Shown: positions 63,301 through 64,000 of the stretch, one piece after another
Numbering within the stretch: the stretch's first letter is position 1
Layout: every line of letters begins with the position of its first letter
Assembly (NCBI GenBank): GCA_024516155.1
Contig: JAJJXM010000067.1
Span: forward strand, 62,001 to 126,000
Source of the DNA: Pyronema omphalodes
Lineage: Eukaryota > Ascomycota > Pezizomycetes > Pezizales > Pyronemataceae
Direction of reading: 5' to 3'
DNA: 64,000 nucleotides
The notes under the pieces: model-generated
Seen by the model: the letters and a program-made list of their open reading frames with translations, nothing else
The model's database searches: none
What the model was told of the DNA's origin: nothing
Translations under genes and position numbers: made by a program

Positions 63301-64000
63301 AGCAGCCACAAATAACCTTGCACTCGCGCTCACGATCAAAGGGAAATTCGATGAAGCCGAAACGTTACAGCGCAAGCTTCTGGAGGCCAGTAAAGTCGTC
63401 CTTGGCGAAGACCATCCAGATACATTAACAGCCATGAATAATGTTGCATCTACGCTTTTGCGCAAAGGGAAATTCGATGAAGCCCAAACGTTGCAGCGCA
63501 AGCTTCTGGAGGCCCGTAAAGTCGTCCTCGGCGAAGACCATCCAAATACATTAACAGCCATGTCCAACCTTGCATGTACGCTTTGTAGCAAAGGGAAATT
63601 GGATGAAGCCGAAACGTTACAGCGCAAGCTTTTGGAGGCCAGTAAAGTCGTCCTTGGCGAAGACCATCCAAATACATTAACAGCCATGTCCAACCTTGCA
63701 TCTACGCTTTGTAGCAAAGGGAAATTGGATGAAGCCGAAACGTTACAGCGCAAGCTTTTGGAGGCCAGTAAAGTCGTCCTTGGCGAAGACCATCCAGATA
63801 CATTAACAGCCATGTCCAACCTTGCATCTACACTTCGGGGCAAAGGGAAATTCGATGAAGCCGAAGCGTTACAGCGCAAGGTTTTAGAGACACGCAAAGT
63901 CGTCCTTGGCGAAGACCATCCAGATACATTAACAGTCATGCATAACCTTGCGGTCACATACCACTCCAGATCTTCTCGGGATCTAGCTATTGAAATGATG
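60378..64000 (+). CDS. HeLo-like / NB-ARC / TPR NOD-like receptor, 3' end outside the window
   Basis: Exon 1 60378-61234, intron 61235-61296 (GTATGA to ACACAG), exon 2 from 61297 open to the edge; about 1187 codons present. The N terminus (MDPFGTTLALLGLIGPLA) and helical region to about residue 230 resemble HeLo-type membrane-active domains of fungal cell-death proteins. NB-ARC: P-loop GLGGVGKTQ at 281-289, split by the intron; Walker B VLVLDNADN near 356; LPLAITQVASYL near 452. From about 734, eleven 42-residue TPR units (HPDTLTAMSNLASTL; KGKFDEAETLQRKLLEA). The last is cut by the edge and more divergent, so the end is probably near. Expected role: sensing through the TPRs, nucleotide-driven assembly, cell-death execution by the HeLo-like domain. 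The N-terminal family assignment is the least certain part. Confidence 0.85.
62657..64000 (+). repeat. 126-bp TPR repeat array
   Basis: Units start at 62657 and every 126 bp to 63917, eleven in all with perfect periodicity. Units 2 and 4 are near identical (AEPLDRKVLEASK), as are 5, 8 and 9 (CSKGKLDEAETLQRKLLEAS) and 3 and 10. Differences cluster in the two residues before KGK and in the D/N of HPDTL/HPNTL. Confidence 0.95.

Noticed and set aside
62578..63957. 459-codon open frame on the minus strand
   Set aside because: It is the antisense shadow of the 126-bp TPR array; its own repeats follow from the period being a multiple of three.
62657..64000. Regular repeat array resembling a CRISPR at first sight
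   Set aside because: The period is 126 bp with no spacer structure, and the units are in-frame TPR codons.

Overview
This window is a transposon-rich stretch of a filamentous fungal nuclear genome, most likely an ascomycete of the Pezizomycotina. Reasons: short GT-AG introns of about 50-65 bp, two NOD-like receptor (NLR) genes of fungal architecture, Ty3/Gypsy chromoviruses with chromodomain integrases, and Tad-like LINEs with an RNase H domain. I see no tRNA or rRNA gene, no CRISPR array and no bacterial-type operon.

Region 1 (1-15.2 kb) is a three-deep nest of Gypsy elements whose left halves lie outside the window. Element A1 (1-7785) sits inside element C (7786-10084), which sits inside element D (10085-about 14629). 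D carries several nonsense changes and a damaged reverse transcriptase, so it is old; A1 is young. D abuts an unidentified minus-strand gene fragment (about 14630-15210).

Region 2 (15.6-28.1 kb) holds a minus-strand LINE (E1) cut in two by a complete Gypsy element A2 (16464-23814, target duplication GGTGG), followed by a truncated minus-strand relative, A3 (26177-about 28119). Family A encodes gag, then pol in the -1 frame behind a GGGAAAA slippery heptamer and a stem-loop. A chromodomain integrase follows, and then a third ORF joined by a TAATG stop/start overlap. That third ORF has a Cys/His-rich front and a hydrophobic tail encoded inside the LTR. The sequence just after the 5' LTR is complementary to a site 37 bp downstream of the LTR TATA box, which suggests Tf1-type self-priming.

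Region 3 (28.2-41.8 kb and 47.7-53.8 kb) holds three copies of a two-ORF LINE, family B. B1 is minus, lost its 3' end, and is interrupted by an ORF1-only LINE (E2). B2 is plus with a broken ORF2. B3 is minus, intact, and flanked by a 16-bp target duplication. B1 and B2 lie head to head around a hairpin-forming sequence. All copies join ORF1 to ORF2 by an ATGA overlap.

Region 4 holds host genes. A NACHT-ankyrin NLR (42529-46112; eight exons and 1021 codons in my model) is followed by a 927-bp non-autonomous hAT-like element (46722-47648) with an 8-bp duplication. After LINE B3 comes a poorly resolved area with a possible multi-exon gene on the minus strand (54.5-56.3 kb) and short dispersed repeats. 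The window ends inside a HeLo-like/NB-ARC/TPR NLR (60378 to the edge) whose 126-bp TPR units are nearly identical. Fungal NLRs of these types act in non-self recognition and regulated cell death, so the host part of the window reads as an NLR-bearing, repeat-driven fast-evolving locus.
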